Assembly (NCBI GenBank): GCA_041591085.1 | Contig: JBFHSP010000073.1 | Location: forward strand, 1 to 13,472 | Length of the DNA: 13,472 nt | Reading direction: 5' to 3' | Origin: Pleionea sp041591085 | GTDB taxonomy: Bacteria; Pseudomonadota; Gammaproteobacteria; Enterobacterales; Kangiellaceae | In this document: piece by piece, positions 12,957-13,472 of the stretch | Numbering within the stretch: position 1 is the first letter of the stretch | How the letters are laid out: each line of letters opens with the position of its first letter | The notes under the pieces: generated by a model | Databases searched by the model: none | Seen by the model: the letters and a program-made list of their open reading frames with translations, nothing else | Told to the model about the DNA's origin: nothing | Program-made: the position numbers and the translations under genes

Positions 12957-13314
12957 TTTGTGCTTCCTCAGCTAACCAAAATAGCATTTCCAAATCGTCG
13001 AGCATGTCCGGATCTTCACTCATTACATCGGTCAATAAAGGTTGCTGCCAATCAGCTTGAATGTCTGATTGATAATTGGGTGCAACCAACATGACCGTAA
13101 TAGCAATGGCCGTTGCCGAAGCTAAAAAGCCCGCTGGTTTAAACCAAGCTTGCCAGATCTGCGGCTTTTGCTTAACCGCCGCCATGCGCGCTTGATTGAG
13201 TCGGCGCCGAATAGTGGGATCTAAACTCTCAATGCTTTGATCAAGCGCATCCACGTAAGGTGATTGCTCTTTACTGATGGCATCTGGCTTTTGCGAATGA
13301 TCATGACTATTCAT
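12946..13314 (-). CDS. Single-pass anti-sigma-like membrane protein (DUF3619-like)
   Basis: The 122-residue protein has a cytoplasmic N-terminal part (1-60) with LDQSIESLDPTIRRRLNQAR, one membrane helix (about 61-79, GFLASATAIAITVMLVAP), and a short acidic periplasmic tail ending DLEMLFWLAEEAQSGS. The sequence LDxSIxxLDxxxRRRLxQAR is like DUF3619 proteins, and the layout and position just after an ECF sigma gene fit an anti-sigma factor. It has no Cys, so it lacks the zinc-binding HxxxCxxC anti-sigma motif. ATG 13314 is preferred because GGAG (13325-13322) is 7 nt away and the ATG overlaps the sigma stop (TGATG); GTG 13317 is possible. The anti-sigma role is inferred from layout and context. 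Confidence 0.82.
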   Translation of the reverse strand: MNSHDHSQKPDAISKEQSPYVDALDQSIESLDPTIRRRLNQARMAAVKQKPQIWQAWFKPAGFLASATAIAITVMLVAPNYQSDIQADWQQPLLTDVMSEDPDMLDDLEMLFWLAEEAQSGS

Positions 13315-13472
13315 CACACATCTCCTCTACTGTTAAGCGGTGCTTGGGGTGAGAACTCAGCCAAAGCCTGATTTGCCCTCGACAAATGAGTTTTAACACT
13401 ACCCTCACTGCACTGCATGATATGAGCGGTTTCTGCCGTACTCATACCTTCCCAATAACGCAACAAAAAACA
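13314..13472 (-). CDS. ECF-type RNA polymerase sigma factor, C-terminal part
   Basis: The frame enters from the right edge and ends at TGA 13316-13314, giving 52 residues. They begin FLLRYWEGMSTAETAHIM and continue QCSEGSVKTHLSRANQAL, which is the helix-turn-helix of sigma region 4 that reads the -35 element. The N-terminal part (region 2) lies outside the window. The last base of the stop is the first base of the next gene's ATG, showing tight translational coupling with the anti-sigma-like protein. Which ECF group it belongs to, and whether it regulates its own operon, cannot be judged from this fragment. Confidence 0.92.
   Translation of the reverse strand, partial: CFLLRYWEGMSTAETAHIMQCSEGSVKTHLSRANQALAEFSPQAPLNSRGDV

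Overview
The window looks like a chromosomal housekeeping-plus-accessory segment from a moderately AT-rich marine-type gammaproteobacterium. The evidence is the linkage nadK end - recN - fur - bamE, a short fur product of the Pseudomonas type with one Cys and no CxxC pairs, and a UvrD that can be numbered against E. coli without gaps up to Walker B. A group near Kangiella/Oceanospirillales would fit, but this is an inference. Nothing points to a plasmid, prophage or insertion sequence: there is no transposase, integrase, tRNA, rRNA or CRISPR array. No gene-free stretch exceeds 300 bp; the longest is 5115-5340 (226 bp), where I see no gene or clear signal beyond the ribosome binding site of the leftward gene.

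Layout. 1-192: C-terminus of NAD kinase. 278-1939: recN (DNA repair). 1967-2368 (minus): fur, with a TTG start. 2490-2825: bamE lipoprotein, divergent from fur. 2893-4743: periplasmic TPR sensor joined through one membrane helix to an active-looking diguanylate cyclase with an I-site. 4740-5114 (minus): small secreted protein whose stop overlaps the cyclase stop. 5341-8165 (minus): a two-gene unit, uvrD followed 2 nt later by a YhhN/TMEM86 membrane protein. 8274-10517: a hydratase-fold protein carrying a signal peptide, then a class-3 aldehyde dehydrogenase. 10617-11084: secreted protein of unknown function, with its own promoter and a good intrinsic terminator. 11226-12125: outer-membrane beta-barrel-like protein. 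12139-13472 (minus): an overlapping four-gene cassette of ECF sigma factor (partial), single-pass anti-sigma-like protein, small acidic secreted protein and DUF3106 repeat protein.

Themes. DNA repair genes (recN, uvrD) occur twice, and neither has a canonical gammaproteobacterial LexA box. Instead recN, uvrD and the unknown gene at 10617 each have an 18-bp dyad of the form ACTA-N10-TAG(T/C) in the promoter region. A scan by eye found the exact form ACTA-N10-TAGT only twice in the window, both times between genes. This is the strongest regulatory lead: possibly a divergent SOS operator that also names a new regulon member. Envelope functions dominate the rest (bamE, beta-barrel, secreted small proteins, sigma cassette). 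The sigma cassette is tightly coupled (1-, 11- and 1-nt overlaps) and ends in a protein built from almost exact 18-residue repeats.
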